DNA of 64,000 nucleotides from Prostheceraeus crozeri (taxonomy: Eukaryota > Platyhelminthes > Polycladida > Euryleptidae), in the NCBI GenBank assembly GCA_907163375.1, contig CAJQUW010003449.1:239545-303544 (forward strand), written 5' to 3'. Each line of letters starts with the position of its first letter. Positions within the stretch are counted from its first letter, which is position 1. Of the stretch, positions 47,401 to 59,099 are shown one piece after another. The notes under the pieces were generated by a model. That model was not told where the DNA came from. It saw only the letters and a program-made list of their open reading frames with translations, and searched no databases. A program made the position numbers and the translations under genes.

Positions 47401-48110
47401 TGATGGGTTATTACTAATGATCAATCAGTGACTTTGATAATGCTTGAAATTGCATCGGCTTCCATCTAATATAAAAAGAAATTCTAGTGGTTTCCCAGGA
47501 AAAAAAGAAATTCCATGAGTTGAGTGCTCTGCAAAAATAATTGAACGATTCTGGGAGCTTTTAAGAGGGATGACAACCCTCCCAAGTCATATCGAAGTAA
47601 GATTGCTGACTTCAGTATGACAAATGCAATGTACAACAAAATTACTTGCATGAATGACACTAAGAAATCAACTGTGCTTCCCAGGATAGCAACACGGGTT
47701 GCACGCCTTCCGGAACAGGTGTGTGATGAGATATGAAATAGCAAGCACTGTAACTCGAGACAATGTCGCATGGAAAATCAGTAGACAATATTTCACAAAA
47801 TTCTCTAGTGATTGGACAAGTCATTTCTACAGATTATTAGAAATCCATACCTGTTTTTAATACCGGCATAGCTATAAATTAACAACACAGCTACCGTTTG
47901 AAAATAAAAACAATTTTAAATTATCTACGCTAGATAAATTGACACATACAAACAAACGTAAAGATACTATTTTTCAGAAAAGTCCACATGATCTGTCTAG
48001 TAATTCAGCATTTTCTACAGAAATTACTAATTTGAGTAGAACAATATAAATATTTAATAGCAGGAATAGCTTGTTTCGTCTGTGTTTCAAATTAGTTTCG
48101 ATTTGTCCAG
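44475..48110. other. intergenic stretch, unassigned
   Basis: Between the dlg L27 exon side and the claudin-like exon; it may include the dlg 5' exon(s), which I could not find. A GC-rich patch (GGGGGCCCCGGCCCC) at 47020-47035 is the only notable base-composition change. A CTGACGAAGGGCGTCTGCC string at 44732 may be another decayed hammerhead-like motif. Confidence 0.35.
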
Positions 48111-48311
48111 ATGGATGCCGAGGCGAAGCGGAACTTAAAGAAATTGGACATGCCCCTTTATGGGGCATTTACCTGCATCCTTGTATCTTTTGTTCTTAAT
48201 CTTCTTGCATTTGCAAGCCCGTATTGGCTTGAATCTTATCCAGACACAAATAGTGCATTCTTACGAATGGGGATATGGGAAGTTTGCTTCGATGGATATT
48301 TGCATCCTCAG
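48111..48311 (+). CDS. claudin/PMP22-like four-TM protein, first coding exon
   Basis: 67 codons from ATG to a donor CCTCAG|GTTAGT (phase 0). Reads MDAEAKRNLKKLDMPLYGAF, a hydrophobic TM1 (about residues 17-38, LVSFVLNLLAFASPYW) and a first extracellular loop WLESYPDTNSAFLRMGIWEV then CFDGYLHPQ. This is the front half of the claudin W-(G/N)LW-C-C signature (W, GIW, first C), in the form typical of arthropod claudin-like proteins of septate junctions. A TTTGTCCAG acceptor-like sequence abuts the ATG, so an upstream 5'UTR exon is possible. The matching second half (second Cys, TM2-4) appears 10 kb downstream at 58352. An RTE LINE has inserted within 80 bp of the donor. Confidence 0.8.
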
Positions 48312-48384
48312 GTTAGTTATGTGATGTCAATTATTATTATGTTGTAAACGGATTTGACATTTGTGAGGTTTGTGAAAATTTCAG

Positions 48385-49105
48385 ACATTTTTTCCTCTTC
48401 TGTGCACCCTACTTGCGGTGCGTACACACAAATGACATTCATGACTGTATTTCCTACTATAGTTCTTATCCTTATTGTTCAGTCTGACTCTTGATTTACT
48501 TGCATGATCCCATTCTTTACTTCTGAACTCAGGACGATCCCAACCCCGTTTCTCCTGTTGTCCATTCCCATGTAATACAATATGTACCCATTGGCCAACT
48601 CCTTTGCTTTCTGTCCTTTCCACCCCTTTTCCTGCATACAAATCACATTGATCTTCTTCCTGACTATAACATCCACCACCTCTTCCCATATTCAGTGTCG
48701 CAATCACCAGGTCCTTGTTCCCGACATTTGCCTTTATCTTCTGTTATCTCTGAGCTAACTTCTTCAGGCTTATCCGCTCCTGATAAGGTAGCCGTAACTC
48801 ACTTCTCGCAGCTATGCGGCGATGTTGATGCGCATTGCTTATAGGGCATGCCCTAGCCCTATCGGTGGTTGAATTTATCCGCATCTCTAGAAAAGTGTGG
48901 TTGGGTTTTTACGGCCGGATGCTCTTCCTGCCGCCAACCCTCCCCATTTATCCGGACTTAGAACCGGCTATTTTCTCGGTCAGAGCATGCACACGTACCC
49001 AAACTATCTCCTTTTTAGGGGATGATAGTGACACCAATAGCTCAGCTTCTAACCCGTGCAAATCAACTCCGACCTTGGGCTGGGTTGGTTCTAAGGACAA
49101 CATAG
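48385..49105 (-). mobile_element. RTE-clade LINE, 5' region and endonuclease fragment
   Basis: Minus strand: untranslated region with GGCAGGAAGAGCATCCGGCC/GTAAAAA, then an AP-endonuclease start: IATLNMG, VVDVIVRKKINVICMQEKGW, KGQKAKELANGYILYYMG, DNRRNGVGIVLSSEVKNGIM, ending NVICVYAPQVGCTEEEK. These are the ordered EN motifs of RTE LINEs (TLNVG, LQETKW, GVGIV, YAPQ). The frame is interrupted and everything 3' of the EN is missing. Inserted within about 75 bp of the claudin-like exon-1 donor. Confidence 0.85.
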
Positions 49106-49109
49106 TAGT

Positions 49110-50275
49110 TCTGAGAAAATATTTCACAATTTAAATTTGCCAGAGGCTATTGCCATGACTGGTAATTTATTGTGATAGGAAGTATTTAGTTCGATATGAA
49201 GAAAGACAGCACAATTGGTGCAACAGATGAATCATGAAGTAAACCCACTCCCATCTGACGGGAATTCCATTCTTGTTTCAGTCTGCAGTGACCATTTTCC
49301 ACCTAGGTCGGTGTAATCATTGTAGTTCCTTATAAGTTGTAACTTTCCTCACGAAGGTAGACACTAAAGGATCGAGTGGAAAATCATCTTATTATACAAC
49401 CAGTAGTCAATGATATATTCGATCAAATCGCCTTTCCTTACTAAATTGATTGTGACAAGCATCAATATAATTTTTGCATATTCATTTTTGTGATGCATTG
49501 CACGATGTTCATCCTGACACAAGATAATTTTTCAATATCCGAGCTGACTATTGTCGATGTGACTGATGAATTAATGGTTATATTGATTGATTCCACATTA
49601 CTCTTTCTAAGATACAGTTGGGCATAAGTAATGAAGAAATTGTACGGATATTTGTCATTGATGTTATCCCAGATTGCGGCACCGGAACAGCGTCTCCAAT
49701 TTTTCATTTTGTTGGTAAAAATGAAATATTGTTTGACTCAACCGTGGCATCACTTGCACTTTAGTGTACTGGTTTGAGATTTTGTCATTATCCTTTTATC
49801 ATGCACAGTTACTCGAAGCGGATTCTGCCTGACCGCAAAAAATAGCTTGTATTCTGTAGACAGTCGTTCCAAGTTTGCAACATGCAACATGATTTACTTT
49901 CATTCTTCACGTATCCTTAATAAAGGGATTGGCTTACGTCCTTCAATTATTGGTTCTATCTAACCTGGAGTTATTCGATGTCCCTCGGCCTGATTTGATT
50001 CGACTTTTCCTTTCTAAGATCACTCAAGCTGCTGCTCAATATTTTATGTTCAGATTCCGGGAGAGTGTAGCCGGTAGTTTTATATTCTTGTTGACACCCA
50101 GGCACAAAAATAGCATTTCAAAATTTTGATGCCGTTTTTAAGGTACTGATGGAGGAGTATGGCATTCATGGTTCTATGCTTCTAAAAAATACATGTAGGC
50201 CTATATATTCAGTCAAAGACAATATTGACGATTTATAATATTTGATGAACAATTAAGTTGTTTATGTTTCGAGTG
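49110..50275. other. intron or intergenic, unassigned
   Basis: No gene or repeat recognised. Confidence 0.35.
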
Positions 50276-50279
50276 CCTC

Positions 50280-50437
50280 AGGCTATGATCCTCATTGTTT
50301 CATTATATGGAGGACAAATTACTTGAGCTTGAATTTTTTTAAATTTTTGCATAAATTGAAATCCAATTGCGCCCATCGTGAAAAATTCTCGGAGGGGCTC
50401 CGGCCCCCAAGGCCTCCCGCTTGGTTGCGCCACTGCA
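50280..50437 (-). mobile_element. terminal fragment of a CAGTGGCG-type DNA transposon
   Basis: The minus strand starts CAGTGGCGCAACCAAGCGGG, then AGGCCTTGGGGGCCGGAGCC. CAGTGGCG(C/T)AAC is a common hAT terminus. No opposite end was found; it abuts the transposase fragment at 50436 in opposite orientation. Confidence 0.45.
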
Positions 50438-50714
50438 TGTAATTGACCAATATTTAGCCGAACCACGAGCGTTGGACCCTCAGTCTGGTGATGGGCCGAG
50501 CGCGCTGACCAGGACCACTATTTTAGCAGAGCAGTCCAGTGTTGCCACCCCAGGAACTTCCACTAGAAGCGAAAGTGGATTTTCAACAGCGGGATTCATC
50601 AAGTCAATAAACGGTGTATTCATAGTCCAGAGCATCTTGATAAACAGCCTTTTATTGGATCTACAACAGGTCAACAGGTCTGCAACCTTTCGACAGCAAT
50701 CACATAAGTTTTAA
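50436..50714 (+). pseudogene. hAT transposase C-terminal (dimerisation) fragment
   Basis: Open to the stop at 50712: VIDQYLAEPRALDPQSGDGP, then ILAEQSSVATPGTSTRSESG, FSTAGFIKSINGVFIVQSIL and INSLLLDLQQVN. The string ATPGTST-SE-GFSTAGFI matches the conserved hAT C-terminal block (PATSA-SER-FSTAG-I), followed by the L--S-L-L-L motif. The WW block expected upstream and the catalytic part are missing, so it is a truncated fossil. Confidence 0.75.
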
Positions 50715-50719
50715 TCTCA

Positions 50720-51155
50720 AATTGCTTTGCGATTTTTTACGTTGATGTAGTCTTCTCCAGTGAACTATTGCTTTGTGTATATTAACTAATATATTTTAAG
50801 TAAAGTACTCGCAAGATAAATTTCATGTTAGACGCAGGTGGTTTGAATTTCGTGTCGTGTTGATGTAGTGCAGTCGTGTTGAGTGCAAATTTCCGACGAC
50901 TGCAGACCTCAGAGGTATCACAACTAAATAGAGACGTAGATAGTTGATGAACTTAATAATCGCCATGTACCTATGTTTGTCTCTAATAGGCCAGCTCGGA
51001 CTCATTTAATGATGTTTGAAATGGAGTAATGATGTTTCACTGTGGCAGTCTCTACTTCTAGGAAAAGTAAGCCTTGTTATTCCGGATATGAGTGGGAGTG
51101 CAATTCAACATTCTCCGATAACCAAACATGCTGTGAAATTGTAAATGCATTTTGA
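50720..51155. other. unassigned
   Basis: Nothing recognised before the hAT-like element at 51164. Confidence 0.35.
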
Positions 51156-51163
51156 ATGTTAAG

Positions 51164-51836
51164 TAGAGGTGTACAGAACCTCGATTTTTAAGGTTCGGCC
51201 GAACCGGCCGAGCTTACTGATATTTTCTTGAGTATTTCGAAATACTACATGAGCCATCTTCTCTTGAAATTCCATTGGCAAATATACTTATCATCTTACG
51301 AATTGCTAAGTCCTAAATACATTCTCATGCTTTAAACTTTTGCACGATTGGATTACAAGATTCAGCTGCTCAAAACCGATGACGAAGTGGCGATAGCATA
51401 ATACTAATGATGGAGTGTTGTTTTTGTTTTTACATCAGAACACACGATGAACTGTGACCGTTATTCGTTATCTTAATTCAATTTGTGTTTCTAGCACATT
51501 AATGCAGTTTCAACGTTCCTTTTCTTGTCTCTATGCTTCATTCTATCGCAGCCCAACGCTAAAAATGTTTGTAAATGATTGAGTGGAAAACTACAAACTG
51601 AAATTCCAAACAAAATTCCGAACCTATTACACTCCGAGACTCAAAAAAATAACTTAAGCCTGTAAGTGATGGAATGTAATAAATCGAGATTGTGAATTCT
51701 TGGATAGAATAAACCCCGAACAAAAATATTCAGGACAGAAAAATTTCACCGAGGTTCGGCCGAACTACCGACGTATCACGAAAACCGGAGTTCTACCGAA
51801 CATGTTCAGCCGAACCGAACGTTCGGTGCACCCCTA
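51164..51836. mobile_element. hAT-like non-autonomous element, 673 bp
   Basis: Ends TAGAGGTGTACAGAACC and inverse TTCGGTGCACCCCTA, with an exact 8-bp target duplication ATGTTAAG (51156-51163 and 51837-51844). Both ends are followed by GGTTCGGCCGAAC-type palindromic subterminal words. Termini resemble those of the 139-bp MITE at 32787 (TAG-G-TG-A), suggesting related transposases. No coding region. Confidence 0.88.
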
Positions 51837-51844
51837 ATGTTAAG

Positions 51845-53260
51845 TAATATCTGTTATATAGACTCATAATTCTCAAATCACCCACGCTAATTCGTCACTG
51901 ACTGTTAGATAACATGAAGTAAAAAAATCTGCATTAAGAGCACCATTGAAATGCAGAAATTTTCATCTGTTGTTTATCTACATGTTGTCCCAAAATTGGC
52001 GCAGCTTTCAATTTACATGTTAGAACGACTTTTCGCGCTCGAAAATCATTTTCTAAATGAAAATTAACATGGAAATATCATGAGGTTTTAGAATTTACAG
52101 CAGATGTTCAAAATATCGCCCATCTTCTGATAATAAAACATTCACTCCTCGTAGGTGTTTTCAACAGCATTTGTGATTTCTTCATTATTGATCTCATCAA
52201 ATTTTGTGCCGATTTTCTCTTTGGCTCGTCAATAGCTATTGGCTTTCGATTATGATACAACCTGTCCTTCAATGCCATCCAAAGCCGACAATAACATAGC
52301 GGCAGATCATAGAATCTTGCCGACTAAAATTTTCAATGCCGTGTCCAAAAACTCTTTGAAGAAATTAGGACTCTTAAAGTTGCGATTCAATAGCATGACG
52401 AGGAAAGTGAGGCTACGCTATATTTTATTGGAAAGTTGCTGTGGAGTAGCATTCTTTCGATTGACATAGTGGAATGAAGTCATTTTAGCAATTAAGTGAA
52501 TTATTGCCGTTGACGGTGTTAGAAGAGAAAATCAACTCAACTTTATGGGACTGAGAAATTGCTGCCCATACCTCAACACGTGATAAACGGAGAGAAAGTC
52601 ATAGTGGGTTTTTTACTTGCCCATGTGATGCAATTAAACTATTCAACGTAGCAAAGTGCGTCAAGGTAACAAAATTTAAAAAAAAACAAGCTAGCGACTA
52701 GGTGCAAATTATGATTTAGAGAGAATTTTTACATCCTAAAATGTCTAAAAATTTAAAAAATGCTTACTAGAAGGACAAACAACGCTTCTCCTCTCCTCAT
52801 GTGTGATGAATTGGCGAGTAAGTCGTTCTGTTCAAAATTATGTTTATCATTTATATATTGAAAAGATCCTATTTAACAGTCTGCCCATTCAGATGATAAG
52901 AGGACAGGTCTGTTTCCAATCAAAATACCAGATCTAGCTAACACAGCGGGATTACGCTATCTATAATCTACCAGCTGTGCAAGAGAATTAACATTAGTTT
53001 CCTAAGCTAAAACGTGAAAAAAATTCTACAAAATATGCATGCAAATTATTTGACTATTTTTAAAGAGGTCATCAACAGGAACTTGGTCAGGACGATCGCG
53101 TTTCGACCGCTAAATGACCGCTAGTCATTTAGTGAACATGTTGCTTTATCACTCCAAATAGTCCTGGGTAATGAATCTGCATTGCTTATTGACCACTTGC
53201 CGAATCTTATTCGGTTATCTTTATCTTCTGCAGTGATTGCCTGATGCAAAGAAATGGGAT
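51845..53260. other. unassigned
   Basis: No gene or repeat recognised. Confidence 0.35.
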
Positions 53261-53272
53261 CAAGATAAAGTT

Positions 53273-56200
53273 GGGTCATTCCACGCCACTTCAACAAATC
53301 GGTGTGGCTGACTTTTTCAAATTCCGCTGAAACTCACATATTATCTTTACCTGGGTATAACTAGAGGATCCCTAAAGTATTTCCGTCCAATTTTGTCTAA
53401 AAGTGCATTTAAATGACCTTTAAAGATGAGGTACCGCGCTAATTTTGACAAATTTTGAAAAAACTATGTGAATTTCAAATTGCTCTAATTATGGTCTCTT
53501 TGTGAAACGGGTGCTGAAATTTTCACTGTCCATCCTTCAAGACACATATATTATGGAGAAACAATCACAAGTTTCAAAATGATATAGAGAAAAATTCTAA
53601 GTGACCTTGAAAATTCGATTTTTTTGAATTTTTTTTTGAAAAAGTGCATTTTTTGAAATTCTCTAGAAAAATATATGAACAATATAAAATTTAATCAGTA
53701 TTGCAGGTCAACTATACTGGTCTTGGAGATACTGAGAAAAATTGTCAAAAAAATCCCACCATTCTGGAAATGACTTTTGCATCCCATTTAAGTTGCTCAA
53801 ATTTTCAAATTTGTACATCTTTGACCATGTCCTGCCAATTTCTCTATGGTCGAAATTTTAAGTTTTTTGATGGATCAGTAGCAGCTGGGAATGAAGAACA
53901 AGTATCCAAAGTTTCATAACCCGTTTTTGATCAGAAGAGTGAGAAAATATGAATTTGAAATTTACTAAAATAGTATGTTGCTACTTATAAGTAGATAATA
54001 AGTAGTAGTACACTACTACCCAACTTCTGTCATTCTTTTGCATATACTCACACACTATATTTAACAATACTATTGTAACTCAAGTCCACTACGTGAGAGA
54101 GAGAGAGACTTTATTTATTCTCGAAAACACATTAGGCGAACCTTTTTACGTGAGACATAATCTACAGACACAAACAATCATGTACATGACTTATCTTCAA
54201 TTACATTGAACAACGATTTAGTCCCTGAAAATGGCTCATCAAGCGTTGCATTGGGCTGTTTACATAGACATCTCGTTTCGGGTCCATCGAACATATTAAC
54301 AAGGAAGTAGTAGGCTATGTCGGTGAATGAAGTTATTGTGATTGGTCATATTTATTAGTTATCTCGAGCTTCGCGCTCGACTTAGCGTACTGTGCAATAA
54401 CTAACTTATTCCACGAGATGCGCACGCATACTCATACTTTCATACATACTAAATTGTTAGAGCTGGGGAAATACTAGCGGCGGTGCTGCCTTTCAATCAA
54501 TGGTCTCTTCTCACTCTCACATTTTAAAATTGCCGTAATGCGGCGATAGATGGAAGATAGAAATTCTCGGTTAGGTTAGGGCATCCCTGATGTGGTCACA
54601 AACTGACAATAAAAGATCATTAGAACCACAGAAAATCAATAATTGCGTAATGTCTTGTGAATCGAGCTGGAAATAGATGCTTTTAATACACGCATTGTCT
54701 GCCAGAAACACATGCTAGAAATCAAGGCATTATAACTTGAATGAGAGAGACAGATAACTCTGTAGAAATTGCGTCATGAAACTTGTGAGAGGTGCCAACC
54801 TGTTTGATTGTAGATGACGGAAATTATTAGGTAAATCTGATGAAATCTGCACTCTGGTCAATCTGAGCACCGTAATGCAGTCTGAAATGTGACATTGCGC
54901 CAACATGAAAGGAAAATCTGGATTTTTCATACTTATTCATACAGCTTTTCATCCAACGCTATGAATTTACGTCGCTGTGAAGCGATAGGCGAACTAATCT
55001 AGAGTTAAGTTATCGCACGGTGCGCGTCACTTATTCACCTTCTCGTGGAATAACGCGTTTAATACCAATTGGTCGGCGATTCATGATGTATCATTCGTGA
55101 GATTCTGGACACTATTTGCGCAATCATCTCCTTTTCATTTCTTCCTATGGGAAACCCACTCCCAGGATGACTCATCCTGTGGGAGAAAGACATTATCCAC
55201 AGACAAAGGATTGCGCAATCCTATACCAAAGCCTCGGGCAAAGTTTCAATGAATCATTCGTCTTTTCTTCGTTGACATGAGCCTCGGGCGTGGAAGAATC
55301 TGAAGCGGCGCATTATTTTTAAAGCACAAAGTTCTTGTTGCATCAATGAGTTATAACAAATCGCCGTATGCTTCTCTTTTAGTGTAATGAACAACGTGAA
55401 TTCGTCGATGTCAACTGGCAACCAAACGACTGGTGATCGTCGCTTACTTTGGAGCGGAATTCCCTGGTTCAAATTCTACAAATCGGCAGACAATATTGCC
55501 ACACATTCAGACTTTATCCAAAGCTGGACCCCAGTTACCTTTTCCGTCTATCCCGCATTTCCCCTGACGATTCATCAATACCCCCTTGTTGACATACTTC
55601 GGAAAATCCAGGAACCAACATTGATAAATTCAAGAGGAATGTACAAGAGTTACTTAGATCAACAGAGCGATTGTATTTGTATATAGACGAAGGTTAATAC
55701 ATTGTAGAGAGACTCGTACATGAGATATGTCACGCTATGTACCAGTTAACTCGGGTACTGATGAGAGCTGTAATAGTCAATACTAATTTGTAAACTGTAA
55801 TGATTCATAGCCTGTATTCAATAACTGTAAATAATTACGATAGATGTCAATTATCAAGTAATCATGTTAGGCCTAGCCAATTGAAGTTCAGATCATTTTT
55901 CACTGTTTTTCACTTGTACACTAGTTAAACGCAGCTGATGTTTGATTTTTTTGTAACCACTCTGTGTGTTCAGTCCAAGATTTTTCATATTGTAGCCTAT
56001 TGTTTCATCCCGAGATTAAGACAGATTTTTGGGTACAGGATCATCGTGTTTTTGATGTTAAATAAAACATCGGCATCACTTACTTGAAGTTTTGTTGGTG
56101 TGAGTATATGCAAAAGAATGAAAACGAAAAATTTGGGTAGTACGTGTACTTCTACTTATATCTACTTATAAGTAGCAACATACTATTTTAGTATAATTTC

Positions 56201-56925
56201 ATAATTCGCATATTTCTCACTCTTCTGATCAAAAAACGGGTTATGAAACTTTGGATACTTGTTCTTCATTCTCCAGCTGCTACTGATACCCATCAAAAAA
56301 ATTAAAGAATTTCGACCATAGAGAAATTGGCAGACATGGTCAAAGAATTTACAAATTTGAAAATTTGAGCAACTTTCAAATGGGATGAAAAAGTCATTTC
56401 CAGAATGGTGGAGATTTTTTTTGACAATTTTTCTCAGTATCTCCAAGACCAGTATAGTTAGAAACATGCAATACTGATTAAATTTTATTATTGTTCATAT
56501 ATTTTTCTAGAGAATTTCAAAAAATGCACCTTTTTCAAAAAAAAATTCAAAAAAATCGAATTGTTCAAGGTCACTTAGAATTTTTCTCCTATATCATTTT
56601 GACAAACTTGTGATTGTTTCTCCATAATATATGTGTCTTGAAGGTATGGACAGTGAAAATTTGCAGCACCCGTTTCACAAAGAGACTCCATAATTAGAGC
56701 AATTTGAAATTCTGCATAGTTTTTTCAAATTTGTCAAAATTAGCGCGGGGTCTAAACCCTCATCTTTAAAGGTCATTTAAATGCACTTTTAGACAAAATT
56801 TGGACGGAAATACATTTAGGGATCCTCTAGTTATACCCAGGTAAAGTGATAAATATGTGAGTTTCTAGCGGAATTTGAAAAGTCAGCCACACCGATTTGT
56901 ATTGAAGTGGCGTGAGGAATGACCC
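53273..56925. mobile_element. long-TIR DNA transposon, non-autonomous
   Basis: Inverted arms 53273-54052 and 56098-56925 match over about 0.8 kb with high identity (many shared blocks, e.g. GGATCCTCTAGTTATACCCA, CTACTTATAAGTAG, ATATGTGTCTTGAAGG). Ends are GGGTCATTCC...GGAATGACCC with AGTT on both sides (53269-53272, 56926-56929); a weaker inverse match CAAGATA/TATCTTG lies just beyond. The 2-kb centre has a GA run (54092-54107), a 99-codon frame at 55387-55686 and AATAAA at 56060, none assignable to a transposase. Superfamily not identified. Confidence 0.8.
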
Positions 56926-56929
56926 AGTT

Positions 56930-58335
56930 ATATCTTGTTACTCAGTGTTCTATGAAAATTGATCTCGGAATCTCAGTCAGAAATAAGCTCAGTGTTGCAC
57001 CTGGGACAAGTTCAATTAAACTTGAATGGAGCTGAGCGACATCACTTGCACCTTCTTTAAAGCACGAGGGTTTCTTCTTCAAACTTTCCGCTTTTCCAGG
57101 GTCATCGAGAAGACTGCAAGTCTTTCCAAATTTTGAAATTAGGCGTGATATGTTGCAGTGACTCTACAAATGGATCTCTTTATCTTGCATGCCCACAAAG
57201 TTATTGAGTGGCACATCTTTTTTGATTTGCATAAAGCAGTTTTGAACAATTTCTAAGCGAGTTGATAAGTTTTTTTCTGACTCTTGACTCAATGATTACT
57301 TGCAATTAACCGTCGATGAAGTTTTTGAAAACAGCTAAAAGGTATATGTTTGTGGATGAATGCTCAGAACCTTTGTCAAAACTGTCTGGTGTGTCTATCT
57401 ACATGAACTGACCAATCACGCAGAAGCTGTTCGGAATGAATCCATGACGACTATCATTGGGTGATTTCATTAGATGAGCTTTTTGAATACTTTTGTTACA
57501 AGCTCATACTTATGATAGGCCTATTGATATTAAATAGCGCATGTAGCTACTGTCACGAACCATGTACTAAATTTTAAATTTATGTCTTTAAATACTAAAA
57601 CCAACATCGATAATTCTATTCCGGTTTTTTCGGCGTGTAAAATATCATTCTTGAGCTTCATTTGCCTCGTTTTTCACATCAAAATTAAAAAAACCTTGCG
57701 CCCAATTTGTTGGGACAACCTGCAAATATGCTAAAGAAATATTTACTTTGAAATTCCGGGATATCTCCCGGGTATTTGCTTTGTAACCCCAAATCACGGG
57801 ATTGGATTTTAAAAATCCAAGATATCAACAGGGTAAAGTACCTCATCGTCTGACTTTCATGACTTGTAGTTTCTGGCACAATCCATGCTAAAATTAGGAG
57901 TAATACTTGGTCGCTTCCAAATCTTCAATAACTCAAATCTCTAAAAGGCGGTGCAAGTAAGAATTATAGGGTGAGAGATAATTACTATACGAAAAAAATC
58001 ATTCGACTCTCAAGATTCCACCTCACTATGACGGTACAGGTTTCTCCTGCCGTTGATGCTCATCATTGCACTCGGTAATTTCTAGAGACTTTACTAAGTT
58101 GCTTTGTGCCCTATTTCAAAAAACCTGCCTAGAAGGAGCCAAGACTTAACGACGATCATTAAGGTTTTTATATGTTGATGACCGAAAATCTCTCTAATCG
58201 CATTCTATTCGTTATATTTGCTTAACTTCTCCCTATAACGTCTGAAAATGTTTTGAACTGTGGAATTGCTTCATGTTAGATTTTCTGCCCACTGTATGAA
58301 CCAATTGGGCATTTTAAATGCAAACGCGTGCTTGT
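56930..58335. other. unassigned
   Basis: No gene or repeat recognised up to the claudin-like second exon. Confidence 0.35.
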
Positions 58336-58351
58336 TTCTATCTCATTTCAG

Positions 58352-58980
58352 GGACTCCAAAGCTAATGTTGGCGTGGATGTTTTTGGATTTTTGATAGAA
58401 GATTCCTTGATACAAAATTGTGGTACGATTTGATCCACCGTGGATGATTGCCTGCCAAGTCCATATGTGTAGTCGCTTTCCTGCTTCACATCGTTTCTGC
58501 AGTTAACCATGATTTTATTACTTCCTGTATTACGGTCCAGCCATTCGCTAACAGAATCAACGATTGCTTGGATTTGTGAACTTGGTTCTGGTATTTTTGA
58601 TGTTCGTTGTAATTTGTGTTTTCGGGCGATTTCAGTGGAGGATCGGAATTGGATGCCCGAGGCCCGTGGATCACATATCATCTTTCCATGGGGCGTACGC
58701 TTTCGCAGTTCTTGGTGCAATGCAGTTTTCGTTTGGTGCTTGTTGTTTTTCCTAATCTGCTTATCACGAAATGACAACAGCATTGCAGAGAGAGGTAGAG
58801 TACATGGAGCAGTTTGGAGCATATACAGAGAGATCGGTGTCTGTTGAAACAGCGCCTCGAGATACTTATCACCGCCGGGGGTTCATCCGCGTGTTCCTGG
58901 TCGTTCTAATAGAAGTCCATATGGACACAATCGCCACCGGGCTTCAGAATTACATTCCATTGGTGACACCCTCTCGTTAA
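58352..58980 (+). pseudogene. claudin/PMP22-like exon with TM2-TM4, frame broken
   Basis: A good acceptor (TATCTCATTTCAG) precedes a segment whose three frames together spell the back half of a claudin-like protein: RGCFWIFDRRFLDTKLWYDL (second loop Cys), PPWMIACQ-like start of TM2 with VVAFLLHIVSAV, FYYFLYYGPAIR, TM3 LLGFVNLVLVFLMFVVICVF, EDRNWMPEARGSH, TM4 AYAFAVLGAMQFSFGACCF, and a tail AYHEMTTALQREVEYMEQFG. It complements the exon at 48111 exactly, and phase 0 would give the GCFWIF frame. However, the frame changes about six times, mostly at short homopolymers (for example one C short before PPW, one T short before FYYF, one G short before AISVEDRNW), and TAA codons occur near 58364, 58549 and 58753. 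Either a decayed exon or an uncorrected indel-rich assembly patch. The tail may extend to about 59097 in another frame. Confidence 0.6.
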
Positions 58981-59099
58981 CTTCAGTAAACACGGACAAG
59001 AGACACGTACAAGCTTGCGAACGGCAGTTTTTGTACCGTCCATGTTTCCCAGGAGTACGATGGGAAGTCAACTTGGAGCTGGGAGCAGCTACGCGTTAA

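Noticed and set aside
53273-56925. Polinton or other virus-like element because of long inverted repeats
   Set aside because: Far too short and no polymerase, integrase or capsid-type sequence is recognisable.
58343-58822. 160-codon minus frame
   Set aside because: It is the shadow of the claudin-like sequence on the plus strand, whose TM2-TM4 motifs explain the open reading.
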